This document shows positions 1 to 11,460 of a stretch of 64,000 nucleotides of DNA, in pieces (the stretch's first letter is position 1; every line of letters starts with the position of its first letter). Location of the stretch: NCBI GenBank assembly GCA_950106755.1, contig OX467084.1, positions 37,513,213 to 37,577,212 on the forward strand. Direction: 5' to 3'. The notes beneath the pieces were generated by a model. The model was not told the DNA's origin. It searched no databases and worked only from the letters and a program-made list of their open reading frames with translations. Both the position numbers and the translations under genes were made by a program. Source of the DNA: Climacium dendroides. Taxonomy: Eukaryota; Streptophyta; Bryopsida; Hypnales; Climaciaceae.

Positions 1-592
1 TTTCATCAGCAATTCAGCACTTTTGGATTAGAGAAAAACACTTGAGAGACGCTTAACAGTAGCCAAGAAGCAGACTGACGATAAGGGAATATTATGTCGT
101 GCATCAATTCTGAGAGTCTCGTTGAATTTAAACCGGTTTTTATGTGCTTTCCTGAACTGCAAAAAACCAAGACTGTCTTTGACATTCAACAAACACGGAG
201 CTGCTATGATGATCGTCACCCTCGCTCTGGCCCTTCCTGAAATTCGAAGTGAACTGCAAAGTAACTAGCACGATCGGTAGCATGGATAGGAAACTCGAAA
301 GAGTGACCAATTTGATTTTAGCAATTTTCATGTATTTTGTTGGATAGAAACATTTGATTCACTTTTCAATGAATTTTTTTTATAGCTACTTCTAGATTTC
401 TACTTTTCGACTAGATTCACATAACAAACATCCCCTAAATCCAAGTGTGAACATACCTTAATTCACTTAGATTTAATTAGAAGTATTTACTAGAAGTTTT
501 AAATTTTCATTCAATTCAAATAACCAATATACTATTTTTGTTGACTTTCACAAATACATCATGTTAAGATCATATCATGCCAATATGAGAGG

Positions 593-862
593 CATTAGAT
601 GGGATTTGAGGCTTGTTCCCTCACTATTCCCCCTGCAACAAGGGAACAACTAGCTATTAGGAAAAAAAATTAAAAAATAGTTCTTTAGAATGCAAAAAAA
701 GTTGAAAAAAAATTTTGATTTTTTTTTCGAAAAATGACATGGCCAACATCAACCGGCTACGCTGTCGCTGTTGCAGTACAATTCAGCGAGTTCCCAATGC
801 ATGATGAGTTCCCAACGCATGATAACTCACAGCCTTCTGGAGGCCTCAAATCTCATCTAATG
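593..862. repeat. Inverted repeat with 20-bp arms
   Basis: The arm at 593-612 (cattagatgggatttgaggc) reappears reverse-complemented at 843-862 with one mismatch, about 230 bp apart. This could be a degraded MITE or a foldback unit. No clear target-site duplication was found. Confidence 0.5.
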
Positions 863-1922
863 TAGTATGAAAACAACAAACATGCAACAACTCTACCAGT
901 GCCTAAGAGCTCCTACCCATTGGTAGTTATTGAGGCTATAGAAAAAACATCATGTGACTTGTGACGTATGTCACAATCATCGCAAAATTTTACAAGTAAT
1001 GATAGAAATGCAAAAAATGCCCTATCATTGCAAGCACTAAATATTGGCAACATCCATAGGAGAGAAATATAAATAAAAATCCTATAATACAAAAGTACAC
1101 CAAGTGTAGTAAGTAGGTTTAGCAAACACCCTTTTAATCAACTTCTTTATTGATGTTGATGCCCCTCACATTGACAAAATCAATGACCTTCTCTACAAAC
1201 CCAAAGGAATAGTCAAAAAGATGAAGATGCTTGCTCATGCCCCAATACACATTTGAAACAAACCCACTAGATTGTTGAAATTGCTTGCAATGGTGAACTT
1301 AAACAATCTTTATGCCACCTAGTGCAAAAAACATTGTATAACACTAGTAGCATTGTATTTGGCATTTCTACACAACATACATTTTAGCCCAACTAAAATT
1401 CATAAGTTGCTAGAGTCAATTCATCCATTGATGTATAGCAAGTAATACTGTGCACAATAACACGTGTAATCTTTCTAGATTTTGCCATCACGAACCTCCA
1501 AGAGTAACACTTTGGATTGTGAGTCATGAAATTGTCAATCTATTCAATCTACAATCAATTTCAAGACTTTTTAAACTTTTTACTTCAATTTTGATTGAAT
1601 TTCTTTTTGTGTGTATTAGTTGATTTAAGCGTATGGAAATGATGTATGGATCATATTTTTCAACTATTATTTGAGAGTCACTGTTAAGTTATTCTTATAA
1701 GTTGCATTTCATAAATATATTTTCACAATTTTGGAAATTTGGACTACTCCTAGTTCTTAAGGCTTTAAAGGGCTAATGTCCACACATTAGGAAAAATTGA
1801 ACCCACAAAGAGGCCTTGAGTTTTCTTACTAATTTTTATACTAATTAAACAAATATGAAGGTGGCCACATCCTTATTAGGACCACCACTTGGCGTATGTT
1901 TCATTCTTCATGATGAAACTGT

Positions 1923-2140
1923 CATGAGATTTATAAGATCATGGAGATGGATTGGATAATGATTACAAATTTTTGAATTCATTGGGCAATTCATAGCCCA
2001 ATTAGTGAGTTGAAAAGGCTCTTCCCACCTAAATTTATGAGATTGTGGAGATAGATTGGATAATGATGATGAATTTTTGAATTCATCATGCAATTCTTGG
2101 CCCAATTAGTAAGTTGAAAAGGTTCTTCCCACCCAAGCTT
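1923..2140. repeat. Two tandem copies of a ~110-bp unit
   Basis: Both units run from a 'gagat..ggattggataatgat' segment through 'cccaattagt.agttgaaaagg' to 'ttcccacc'. The copies differ by scattered substitutions and small indels. Confidence 0.6.
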
Positions 2141-2689
2141 TTGCATTACGAAGTAGCCTCTTTTGGGGTTCAATTTTTTCCTAATGAATCTTTTTACTAA
2201 TACAATTTTTTCACTTAAATTCATTTTAGAAGAGACGCTAATTTGACATCCTCACTAATAGAACAAATTATTGTGTATCTATTGGCACACTATGTACTAG
2301 TAGTATATCTTTAGCGGCAAATTAAAATATGAGCTAGGGTCTAAGCATCTAAAAACAATACTTTTAGCATTTTAAAGAGCCACATAAGCATCTAAAAAGA
2401 CAAGAACATTTAGTGTTGTAGATTATATAATTGAATGGAAAACTAGGAGTAGGAGTATGGAAAATGAACCAAAAGTAGTTCTAGCCAACTATATCCTTGG
2501 ACTATTTAGTTAGGGATTGGCAAGAGCTTTGTGTGGGGTAGTTAAAATCCACTTCTTCTTGATGAAAAAAGGATAAAAAGCTTCATACATGGTTCATTTC
2601 TCATACTAAGTAGTCCAATATTTTTATTTTTTGAATTTAATGTCCAATTTTGAATTTTTAAAAAATTAGCAATTGTTTCACATAGCTTC

Positions 2690-3660
2690 AAAAGCAATTT
2701 ATTGCAAGTGTCTAGAGGGAAGAAGACAAGCTCCTTATACAAGTGGGGTGGTAGAACATCAAACAAACCATGTAGGATATATAAATTAGAATTAGTAGGA
2801 TTTCAACTACTCATAATTAAATCAAAAGTAGAATTCCAGACCTCATTTGGGCATAGTAGAATAAAAATTTCAAAAAACTCTAAACCAAGTGAATGTGGAA
2901 AATCAATATAAATTTCATCTCCAAAAATCTATTTGAGATTTTGAGACTCCAATCAAAAGTTATGAGCAAAGTTTAGAAAGGGTCTGAAAACATTTTCAAA
3001 CATCCTTTGTAAATTTTGTCCTTAAAATTTTTTGGAGACTCAAAATCACAAAATTGAGTCTTCATAGATGAAATTTAGCTTGATTATACATCTTTTATTA
3101 GTTCAAAGTTTTTTGAAAAAAAATATTTTAATATGCCTAAATGAAATCTAAAAGTTTTGCTTTGATTACAATTTTGTGTTTTTGACAATGAGCAGTCAAG
3201 CTCTCACCTTCAAATTGTTTCGTATCCTTGGAGGATTCTAATGATGAAAAATGGATTTCATTATAGAAATGACCTCTCTACTCTTCATTCTCACTAATGT
3301 CAAGGAAGTAATTCCTTCATTTTGTCACCAAAATTCTTGATGGTAGATGGGCAAATATTATATTAGTATTTGACTAAATGGATTATTATTGAATTCTTTG
3401 GTTTTTTGACAAACCATCTTTACATTTATTTGTAGATCTAGTTGTTTAGTCTCAGAATTTGCAGAATAATTTAGTATTTTAAAATATTATTTTAAGCCAA
3501 ATTTGCTTTCTAAGTACAATAGTGTACAAATTGCTTTGAACTAATTGAATTGGCTTCAACTTATTATTTGAATTGAGTTGTAATTTTATTTGTTGATTTT
3601 TTAAGTGATTGCTTTTAGAAAAATGACTAAAAAAATTAGATTTTTTACCAAATTAAATGA
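2690..3660 (+). repeat. Dispersed ~1-kb foldback repeat, copy 1
   Basis: The core is a foldback: the stretch around 2840-2960 (including 'actccaatcaaaagttatg') pairs with the stretch around 3010-3170. The same arrangement appears in reverse orientation near 55840-56820. The shared segments include one near 'gacaagctcc..tacaagtg' and one near 'ctttacatttatttgtagat'. The ends are approximate and no transposase was seen. It is probably a non-autonomous DNA element or a decayed repeat. Confidence 0.5.
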
Positions 3661-4172
3661 CCAAGCCTAGGCAACAACCAAGTGGCATGTGAAAAGAAGG
3701 GCAAAAAATTAAATTAAACCATAAACTCCTCATTCACTAAAGGGCCAAGGTGAATCAATCCCTTGTTCTTTCTCTTGGGAAAATGCTAAAAAAATTATTA
3801 TTTGCCACACAAGATAAAATTTGCAAATTGTGAATTCATATTTGCAATCAAAGGCCTCCAAATAAATTAGGAAAGGTGTAAAAGAGAAGTTAAGCAAGCA
3901 TAGGTCTTTTATTTTTATTTGCACCTGTAGAACAACTTCACGGGACAAGTAAGGGGATTGATTCCAAGGCTTTTTTTAGCTTTCTTGTGCTAGATTGAAC
4001 TAGAAAAAAATAATTTGGCTAAAAAATGCCAGAAGACTTGGATGAAATCATCAAATTGTGGATGAAAACCAAATTATAGACATGAAAATGTGCTAATGTA
4101 ATATTTCCTATCTAGTATGTGGATAAATTTTGAAATTTGGAGCACCACTATAACATTTTATATATCACATTC
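3661..4172. other. AT-rich spacer
   Basis: No gene, splice-site pair or recognised element was seen in this stretch. Confidence 0.5.
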
Positions 4173-5609
4173 TTAACCCTCAAATGCTTGAGGCACCAAA
4201 TTTTGGTATTGACAAAACTTTGAAGTTAAATAAAATCTAATCAACTTGCTATATTTAGTAGTTGCATTTAAAAAAAATTCTTTTTGAATTTTATTTTTAG
4301 CACAAAAAAATCTGATTTTGAAAATGATTGATTGTGATTTTTATATTCAAGATATTGTGCAAGGATATCCATTGCAATCTTGACTTTCTGTAGTGTTGAG
4401 GGCTCTTGAAAATGAGCCTCAATTACAATAAATCTTGGAGAAAAAATCACATTAGAAATTCATTTAAAAAAATTGTAGAATAGATTTTGAGAAGTCAAAA
4501 ATTGATTGGGTTTATGCATGTTAGGCCTTTTATCCTCATAGTTTTTTTGGTGACTAACTTTCTAGATTTGACATGTAAAAAGAGGATTGAAAGATTTCAA
4601 ATCACTTTCACAATTTTAACCCCTAAATGCCCAAGTCTTGTTTTGAGCTTCTTGGAATTTGCTCTCAATTGAACAAAAAGTCAACATTTTGATAAGTTGT
4701 ATCAATTTTTTAATATTTATAACTATACATATTCAAACTAGACATGTTAGAGATCATATAGGAAAAGAAAATCCAATAATATTACTTATGGATTGAAAGA
4801 ATATAATGTTTGATCATGAAGGTGTTAAAAGTATGAAAATCTTTCAGCTCTCTTTTTGCATGTCAAATCTAAAAAATTGGTCACCAAAAAAATGAGTTTG
4901 AAGGGCCTAACATGCATAATCCCAATCAATTTATGCTTCTCAAAATCTATTATACCATTTTTTTAAATGAATTTCTAATACAAATTTTTCTCCAAGATCT
5001 AGTGTAATTGAGGCTCATTTTCAAGAGCCTTCAACACTAAAGAAAGTCAAGATTACAATGGACACCAGTGATCCCAAAACTAGCTAAATTTCGCTTGGTT
5101 GCTAGTTTGCTACTTAATTTTGTCATGCCCTCAATGTAAATTTTTTAAAAATCTTCCCAAAATGAACATTTTGTTAAAAACCTTGAACCCATTCTAAGAT
5201 CACTAATGGACACCCTTGCACAAAATCTTGAATTGAAAAATTATAATCATCCATTTTCAAAATCAGATTTTCGATGCTAAAACTAAACTTCAAAAAGAAT
5301 TTGTCAAAAATATAAACTACTAAAAATAGCAAATGGGTTAGGTTTTATTTAACTTCAAAGTATTATCAACACTAAAATTTGGTGCCTTGGGCATTTAGGG
5401 GTTAACACCCTCATGACCAAACATTATAATCTTTCATTCCATAAGTGATATGGTTGTGTTCTCTTTTTCCTCTGTGATCTCTAACATGTTTAGTTTGAAT
5501 TTGTATGGTTACAATTCAAAAAAATTGATACAACTTATCGAAATGTTAGCTTTTTGTTCAAATTAGAGAAAATTCCAAAAAGACCAAAAAAGGCCTTTTA
5601 GGGGTTTAA
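4173..5609 (+). mobile_element. Outer TTAA-bounded element (family F1), interrupted by a nested copy
   Basis: The left end is TTAA followed by CCCTCAAATGC at 4173. The right end is a degenerate TTTTAGGGGTTTAA finishing at 5609. The left half (4173-4619) and right half (5402-5609) match, in order, the uninterrupted relative at 36479-36990. The two halves are separated by a complete element of the same family lying in the opposite orientation (4616-5405). No coding capacity is visible, so it is non-autonomous. TTAA targets and CCCY termini are characteristic of the piggyBac superfamily; assignment to it is an inference from the ends alone. Confidence 0.7.
4616..5405 (-). mobile_element. Complete nested TTAA element (family F1), ~790 bp
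   Basis: The element starts TTAACCCCTAAATGCCC at 4616 and ends GGGCATTTAGGGGTTAA at 5405, giving 17-bp perfect terminal inverted repeats that include the TTAA. It is flanked exactly by the two halves of another F1 element. The relative at 36776-36779 shows the same site with a single TTAA and no insert, which is what a TTAA-duplicating insertion would leave. There is no open frame of interest inside. The piggyBac-like reading is an inference from target site and terminal bases. Confidence 0.8.
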
Positions 5610-7240
5610 AAAATGAAAAAAAAAAAGCTCAAAAAAGTCTGGTCGGTTCACCCTGGCCCACTGAGCAAGAGCCAAGAGCTGGAACTCAAGTTACCAGTGA
5701 GTGAGTGCCACCACGCACGCGCCAATAGCGCCACGTGTTCATGGCTGACGTGTCTGCCGACAGTTTCCCCGCCCCGAGTGGAGTGATCCGCACGCAGTCA
5801 ATTTTAATTTTAAATTTAACCCTTAAATGCTGGGCTGGTGTGACATCATCTAGTTTAAAAAATCCAAAAATATTCTTTGGGAGTGAAGAAGATTTTTTCT
5901 TTCGACCTCTAATTCCAAGGATGAATAAGATAGTCTCCTCTAAAAGCCAGCGGGCTCTTCAAACCACCCCTATATTTAGGTCTAAAATAGATTGTAGGTG
6001 GTCCTTAAATGGACCTCTCAAGTCATTGAGAGAATCGAGAGAAAAGCATTATTTATTGCAAGAGCCAATTGTTGGCTTTCATTTATTGAAATCACTTTAG
6101 AAGTTGCAAGTGGTCATATTTTGGAAGACCTAGGGTCACAAATAGGTGCCTACAATAGGGTTTTTTTTAAATTCATAAGTAATTCATAAATGATTCAAAA
6201 AATATTAAACCACTTGTGTGACGTTTTGCATCCATTTTTCTTTCTCTTGATAAATGATCCAAAAATATTTACTATTTATGGAAACCTTTGAAAAAGGGGG
6301 ACCAACCAGTAAATGGGTGCTTTAAGGCCATACTACCTTAGTTGTGTTTATGTCCTACACAAGAGAATTCCTTGTCATTCATTGGACGAAAAACATCTAC
6401 CACATCATTTATGGGTTAAGTTTTAAGTTTCCTTGGTGGAAGCCTGCCCCTTGAATGCAAGCAAGTTAGACAAATAGTCCTATTTCCATCCTCCACTCAT
6501 CTACAATGCTAATGCATGTCAATCCTTAAAGGATGAAGGGATAATCTTGAAAATCATCCTATTTCATTACTGTATGAATCATTGACTTAAGAAATAGCAA
6601 GAGGGCCTTTCAGAAGTCAAACTACTATTATAGAAGACCTTCCCTTTTCACAACCAAATTGCACGGATGAAGAGTTGCACTTCTGTCCTACTAGATTGCT
6701 CCCTTGGCATCCATCAGACATTTGGTGTCCATGTCAATGTTTGAGGGTTAAGGGAGGCAACCCATTTCTAACCACTTGACTGCCCTTGAGCGTCCCACGC
6801 ATGTTTACAAAAACCCAAACCTTTTTGAACTCATTCCACTTATACTATCATCCAAAATGAGATTCATAGAAACTGACTGTAGCAACTAGTAGGGGAGACA
6901 AGGCGTGAAGTTGTAGAAAAATGGACAAATGTTATGACTATATTGTTGAAAAGATTATAATAGGCAAATAAGGCAACCTTTCAATTACAAAAGGTCACAT
7001 TTGAGGCGTTGGTGCACTCAAGGGTTAAGTGGGGGTTTTCATTGGGAAAATTTTCCCACGTGTAGGAATAGAATTCCGAAGGTTTCCATAATTTTTTAGA
7101 TTTTTTTTTTCAAAACATAATTACTCCCACACCTAAAAAAAATACTAGACTTCATCCAAATATTGATATTTCTTACAAATGATTTTCATTAGCCCAGCTG
7201 CATCCAATTTTTTTTTTTCTCTTTCAGTTTTTTGGCTCGA
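5610..7240. other. Spacer with partial TTAA-family repeats, upstream of J-protein copy 1
   Basis: A family-F4 left end lies at 5816 (TTAACCCTTAAATGC), followed by related sequence to about 5950 including 'ccaaggatgaa'. A second F4-like stretch lies near 6535-6750, ending in 'gagggttaag'. A relative of the short F2 element occupies about 6772-7026: its right end 'cactcaagggttaa' is clear but its left end is degraded. No gene is supported. Confidence 0.5.
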
Positions 7241-8023
7241 AAAATCACTGGCCCCATCTCCTCTTTAGCTACCGACCTGCGAGAGAAGCTTCCTTTCTAT
7301 AGAAAACAATTTCTGTCCGTACTTCTGTTTGTACTTATATTTCCTGCACAGGACGTCTGCAGGCACTTGTCATTGTTACAGCTTCGGTAATTCGCCGACA
7401 CCATCGCCTTGGACCGATCAGATACGCTGCCATCTGCATCCTCCTGGTCAGTAACTTAAATTCCATTCTTGTGATCGAGTAATTGCTGACGCTAGACCTA
7501 ATGATGCATCGATCGGGCCATGGAAGGGATGGGCTTTTCGGGTTGCAGGGACAGAGTTTTAGGTGTTGTTACGAGGACAAATTCGAGGAGACCATCGAGC
7601 AAGGGGATGGGAATGTGTGTGTGTGTGTGTCGTGTTTGGGTGTTATGTGAGGACTTGATTGAGGGAGCTTGCGTCGATTTTTGGAAAAGCGCGTGTGCGA
7701 TCGATCTTTTGATTAGGGGAATTCGAATTGGAGGTCATGGTGAGCATCAGGCATAGATATCGTGGCATGGGCACTTGTAGAGGTACTGAATTGGAGAGAT
7801 GGCTTTTACCTAGGATTGTAAGTGTCGGTTCTGGTTTAGTTATCACCTGAGTGATGGCACTGATTGACACGGGCAAATTCTCGAAGGAGCGAATGTGGAG
7901 CTTGAGTCCTATTGCATAACGTTTGGTACGGTGTCGTTGGAGTCCGAGGTCCAAAAGAGCACAAATTGAGAGGATGTGTGTGTGGGTAGGTGGAATTTGG
8001 CGCTTCAGGCTTGAGCCTTGGCG
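7241..8023 (+). promoter_or_regulatory. 5' leader region with intron, J-protein copy 1
   Basis: GC content rises sharply from about 7240. A candidate leader exon ends before 'gtcagtaact' near 7451, and a candidate acceptor 'gcgcttcag' lies at about 8008, just before the start codon at 8024. The block from about 7470 onward shares long stretches with the equivalent part of copy 2 (18260-18740), including 'gatgcatcg..cgggccatgg' and 'gagaggatgtgtgtgtgggt'. This points to a retained leader intron. Exact transcript ends cannot be read from the sequence. Confidence 0.45.
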
Positions 8024-10089
8024 ATGGAGTGCAACAGAGAGGAAGCAGTTCGGGTAACAGACATTGCGGAGCTGAAGTTCGCAAAGAATGATCTTGCGGG
8101 TGCGAAGAGGTTCGTTTTGAAAGCTTTGAAGCTGTATCCTTGTCTGGGTGGTGCGATGCAATTGTCGGCAATCTTGGATGTCCACATCGCAGCTCAGGTG
8201 GAAGTCGGGATCAATGAGCCCGAGCCCGATTACTACGGCATTCTCCAGGTACCCTCTGAAGCCTTATGTACTTCTTGACTGTTAGCTTTTTCTTGGTACT
8301 AAGCTTAGTTCCATGAGAGCATTGCGGTGGTTTTCTTTTTGTTCGTTGTTTATGGCGGGAAGTAGTTCTTACGGGATGAGAACAGAGAACTCCTTGACCT
8401 GGGATGTCATCTATTGTCTTTATCTATTCATTCATTTTTGCTAAGCACTGTAGCTAGCTGATGTAATGGTGGCGTTATTGCAAATGTTGCAGCGTTCATA
8501 CTCTGGAAGTTATTTTAAATGCAAATTGTGTCACAATTCCATCCGCCACGATTGTTTTCATTCACACAAAAATTTCATTCATTTTTTCTTGCTAAATCCT
8601 AATGACATCCTCGACAGCTTCTCAGTGAAACCTCGGGTGTGTTTGTTGCGCAAGTTAGCAATAGATGAACGATGCAAGAGCTGTGTTGAAAGAGGGATGT
8701 TGTTGCTAATGTTGCAACGGTTGTACTACTGTTTAACAACATAGTGACAATGACTAAATGTGTCTGTATCGACACTTTCATCGGTAATATCAAATTTGGG
8801 TGGGGGTTAATGCAGAGTTAGGGTTGGTCCTCAAACTTTGCACTTTGTCTCAGGTGAAGCCACTGTCGGATGCTAGCACAATCAAGCAGCAGTATCGGAA
8901 TCTCTCCAAATTGGTGCATCCTGACAAGAACAAAGAGTCAATGAAGGAGAAATCGGAAGCTGCATTCAAGTTGATTGCGAAGGCTTTTGAAGCTCTTTCG
9001 GATGAGGAAACGAGGCTTCAGCACGATTCGAAGCGAGGTGAAAAGCCCACGGCGAAGGAGCCACCGAAACCTACGTATCCTACTCATCAACCGCAACAGC
9101 GAGATGCGCAGCGGGGTGGTACTCCCAGGGCGAATCCGCAACCGCATCCGGAGCCATGGAAACAAGAGCAACCCAATGCTACGTATTCTGCTAATCAACC
9201 GCGACATGCGCGGCCAACCCCAGCTCCAGGTGCTCAAGCCTCTCAAGCACCCAACACATTCTGGACCCAGCCAACCCCAGCTCCAGGTGCTCAAGCCTCT
9301 CAAGCACCCAACACATTCTGGACGCAGCCAACCCCAGCTCCAGGTGCTCAAGCCTCTCAAGCACATAACACATTCTGGACCCAGCCAACCCCAGCTCCAG
9401 GTGCGCAAGCCTCTCAAGCACCCAACACATTCTGGACGCAGCCAACCCCAGCTCCAGGTGCTCAAGCCTCTCAAGCACATAACACATTCTGGACCCAGGC
9501 AACCCCAGCTCCAGGTGCGCAAGCCTCTCAAGCACCCAACACATTCTGGACGCAACCAACCCCAGCTCCAGGTGCTGAAGCCTCTCAAGCACCCAACACA
9601 TTCTGGACCCAGCCAACTCCAGCTCCAGGTGCTGAAGCCTCTCAAGCACCCTACACATTCGCGGCGCCGGCGAGCCCAACTACAGGTTCTCAAGCCTTTC
9701 AAGCACCCTACATATTCTGGACGGCTTGTCCCTTTTGTCGAATGCAGTACCAGTGCATGCGCATCTTCTTGAACTATCAAGTTGTTTGCCAGAATTGCCA
9801 CTCTTCATTCCCTGCAAATGACATCAATGTCCACCCTGTAAACGGGGCGAGTGCGTTCGTGTGGCCCCAGGCTGGGCTTTCGGGGAACTACAATCCATTT
9901 CCGGCTGGCTCATGGGTCAACATGCTAAATCACTATTTAGCACCGGCTTATGGTGCCTCCGCGGACAGCACCCTCCGGAACCATCTTCTTTCCATCCTTC
10001 GTGGTGCGAACCCGTACAGAGGCTATGGAAACCATCTACCACCGGCGTTGGTTTGGCTCGGCATTCTGCTATCTGCCATGAACCTTTGA
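8024..10089 (+). CDS. Plant J-domain (DnaJ-type) co-chaperone with zinc ribbon, copy 1
   Basis: Coding exons are 8024-8248 and 8854-10089, joined in phase 0, giving 486 residues. The intron has GT-AG ends (gtaccc...tctcag). Residues 1-65 form the N-terminal helical region typical of a plant J-protein family (starts MECNREEA, contains LDVHIAA). The J domain follows from DYYGILQ (about residue 69), with an intact HPD at 97-99, the motif that stimulates Hsp70 ATPase. A Pro/Gln-rich linker and eight and a bit 19-residue repeats come next. Then comes a CxxC...CxxC zinc ribbon from about residue 367 (TACPFCRMQYQCMRIF), a hallmark of this family. Many relatives end in a DUF3444 domain; here only a Gly/Asn-rich tail is present. 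The start codon matches the family N-terminus. A Hsp70 co-chaperone role is inferred from the family. Confidence 0.88.
9214..9726 (+). repeat. 57-bp in-frame coding minisatellite in J-protein copy 1
   Basis: Eight units of 57 bp encode a 19-residue unit of the form PTPAPGAQASQAPNTFWTQ, with small variants (AHNTF, GAEAS). A divergent ninth unit runs straight into the zinc ribbon as APYIFWTACPFC. Because 57 is divisible by three, other frames and the antisense strand also stay open here; they are not genes. Confidence 0.92.
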
Positions 10090-10494
10090 TTAGTCTTTCC
10101 AAGGTCGGTATCGGACCTCCCCGCCTCCGAGGCTCCGACCTTGGGTGCACCGTCCGCGTTTTATGTGTTGGTACGTCTTGCTCTTGTTGGGAAGCTAGCA
10201 TTTACTGCCTCTGCTGCTTGTTTTGTTCTTCCAGTACGTGATGTCACGCTTCGGATACAAGATGAAGTGAAGGCTTGGTAGCAACTGAGTCCCTCATTCA
10301 CTGAAAAGTGAAAACTGGATCTAGTGTCACCAACACTACTGTAGACATATAAAGACTTGGACTCTCTCTGTGATTAGGCCACCATGTTGACTGTCGATTT
10401 GGTTTGGTTTGCATCTGCCGTTGAAAGCAACTGAATTGATTGTTTTGGCTTACCCCCAAAGCGACCCAGGGGACTGAAAGTGTCCTCACATAGT
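10090..10494 (+). other. 3' flank / probable 3' UTR of J-protein copy 1
   Basis: This non-coding stretch is alignable with the 3' flank of copy 2 (20710-21010). Shared stretches include 'gaccgtccgcgttttatgtg' and 'tttgcatctgccgttgaaag'. The duplication therefore includes the 3' flank. No polyadenylation signal was confidently picked. Confidence 0.5.
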
Positions 10495-11460
10495 TTAACC
10501 CCTAAATGCCAAAGGCCTGTTTTGAGCTTCTTGGAATTTACTCTAAACTGAACAAAATGCCAACATTTTGATAAGTTGTACCAATTTTTTTTGAATTGTA
10601 ACCGTACAAATTCAAACTAGACATGTTGGAGATCTCATAGGAAAAGAAAACACAACATATCACTTACAGAGTGAAAGATTATAGTGTTTGATCATGAAAG
10701 GGTTAACCCCTAAGCGCCCAGTGCAAATTCCAAAAACAAGCTACAAATTGCCATTCAAGTAGACCCCACTGATTAAAAAATAAGATCCAAGAAACATGAC
10801 TGTTTAGATTGGAAGAGAGGTAGGGAGGGCATCTTTGGAGAAATTTGTGGAAATTTTCACCATACAGCCTAGGACATTATGATGGTCAAATGTCTTATAG
10901 TAGGAGGTCACATTTGGGTCGTTGGGGCGCTCAGGGGTTAAAATTGCAAATATCACTTATAGACAAGTGTTAACACCTGTTTAATCATGAGGCGGTTCAA
11001 CCATGAAGGTGTTAAAACTACAAAAGTGATGTGAAGTTTTTCAATCCTCTTTTCACAAGTCAAATCTAAAAAGTTGGTGACCAAAAAAAAACGAGGTTAA
11101 AGGGCCTAACATGTATAATCCCATTCAATTTATGGCTTCTTAAAATCTACTCTGTAATTATTTTTTTAAATGAATTTTGAATGTGATTTTTTTTCCAAGA
11201 TCTAGTGTATTTGAGGTTCATTTCCAAGAGCTCTCAACACTACGGGAAGTCAAGATTGCAATGGGTACCCTTGCACAAAATCTTGAATAGAAAAATCACT
11301 ATCATTTATTTTCAAGACCGGATTTTTGATGCTAAAATTAAACTTGAAGAAGAACTTTCTAAAAATATAAACTACTAAAAATATCAATTTGGATAGGTTT
11401 TATTTAACTTCAAAGTTTTGCAAACACCAAATTTTGGTGCCTCGGGCATTTAGGGGTTAA
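10495..11460 (-). mobile_element. TTAA-bounded element (family F1) with a nested F2 element
   Basis: The element begins TTAACCCCTAAATGCC at 10495 and ends GGCATTTAGGGGTTAA at 11460, both with TTAA. Internal sequence matches the F1 elements at 4616-5405 and 36479, for example 'caaactagacatgtt' and 'tttatttaacttcaaag'. It is interrupted by a shorter TTAA element at 10703-10941. It has no coding capacity. Confidence 0.75.
10703..10941 (+). mobile_element. Short TTAA-bounded MITE (family F2), 239 bp
   Basis: The left terminus TTAACCCCTAAGCGCCC and right terminus GGCGCTCAGGGGTTAA are inverted with one mismatch, and both carry TTAA. It lies inside an F1 element. The F1 copy at 4616 has uninterrupted sequence in the matching area ('catgaaggtgttaaaa', about 4817-4830), although a short local duplication beside the insert makes the exact empty site ambiguous. 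A relative with a damaged left end lies near 6772-7026. Confidence 0.7.

Larger units (their letters stand above)
1..2689. other. AT-rich intergenic DNA without a recognisable gene
   Basis: Only short open frames with AT-driven composition occur here, and none resembles a known protein or shows paired splice sites. Two local repeats are listed separately (593-862 and 1923-2140). The rest is low-complexity A/T-rich sequence. Confidence 0.6.

Noticed and set aside
4616..4632. CCCTAAA in the TTAA termini as telomeric repeat or telobox
   Set aside because: It occurs as a single unit at paired inverted ends bordered by TTAA, not in tandem arrays, and other families with the same start lack CCCTAAA.
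8938..9801. Long antisense and shifted open frames through the J-protein repeats (also 19510-20218)
   Set aside because: The 57-bp unit is divisible by three, so all frames without a stop in one unit stay open through the array. The real frame carries the J domain and zinc ribbon.
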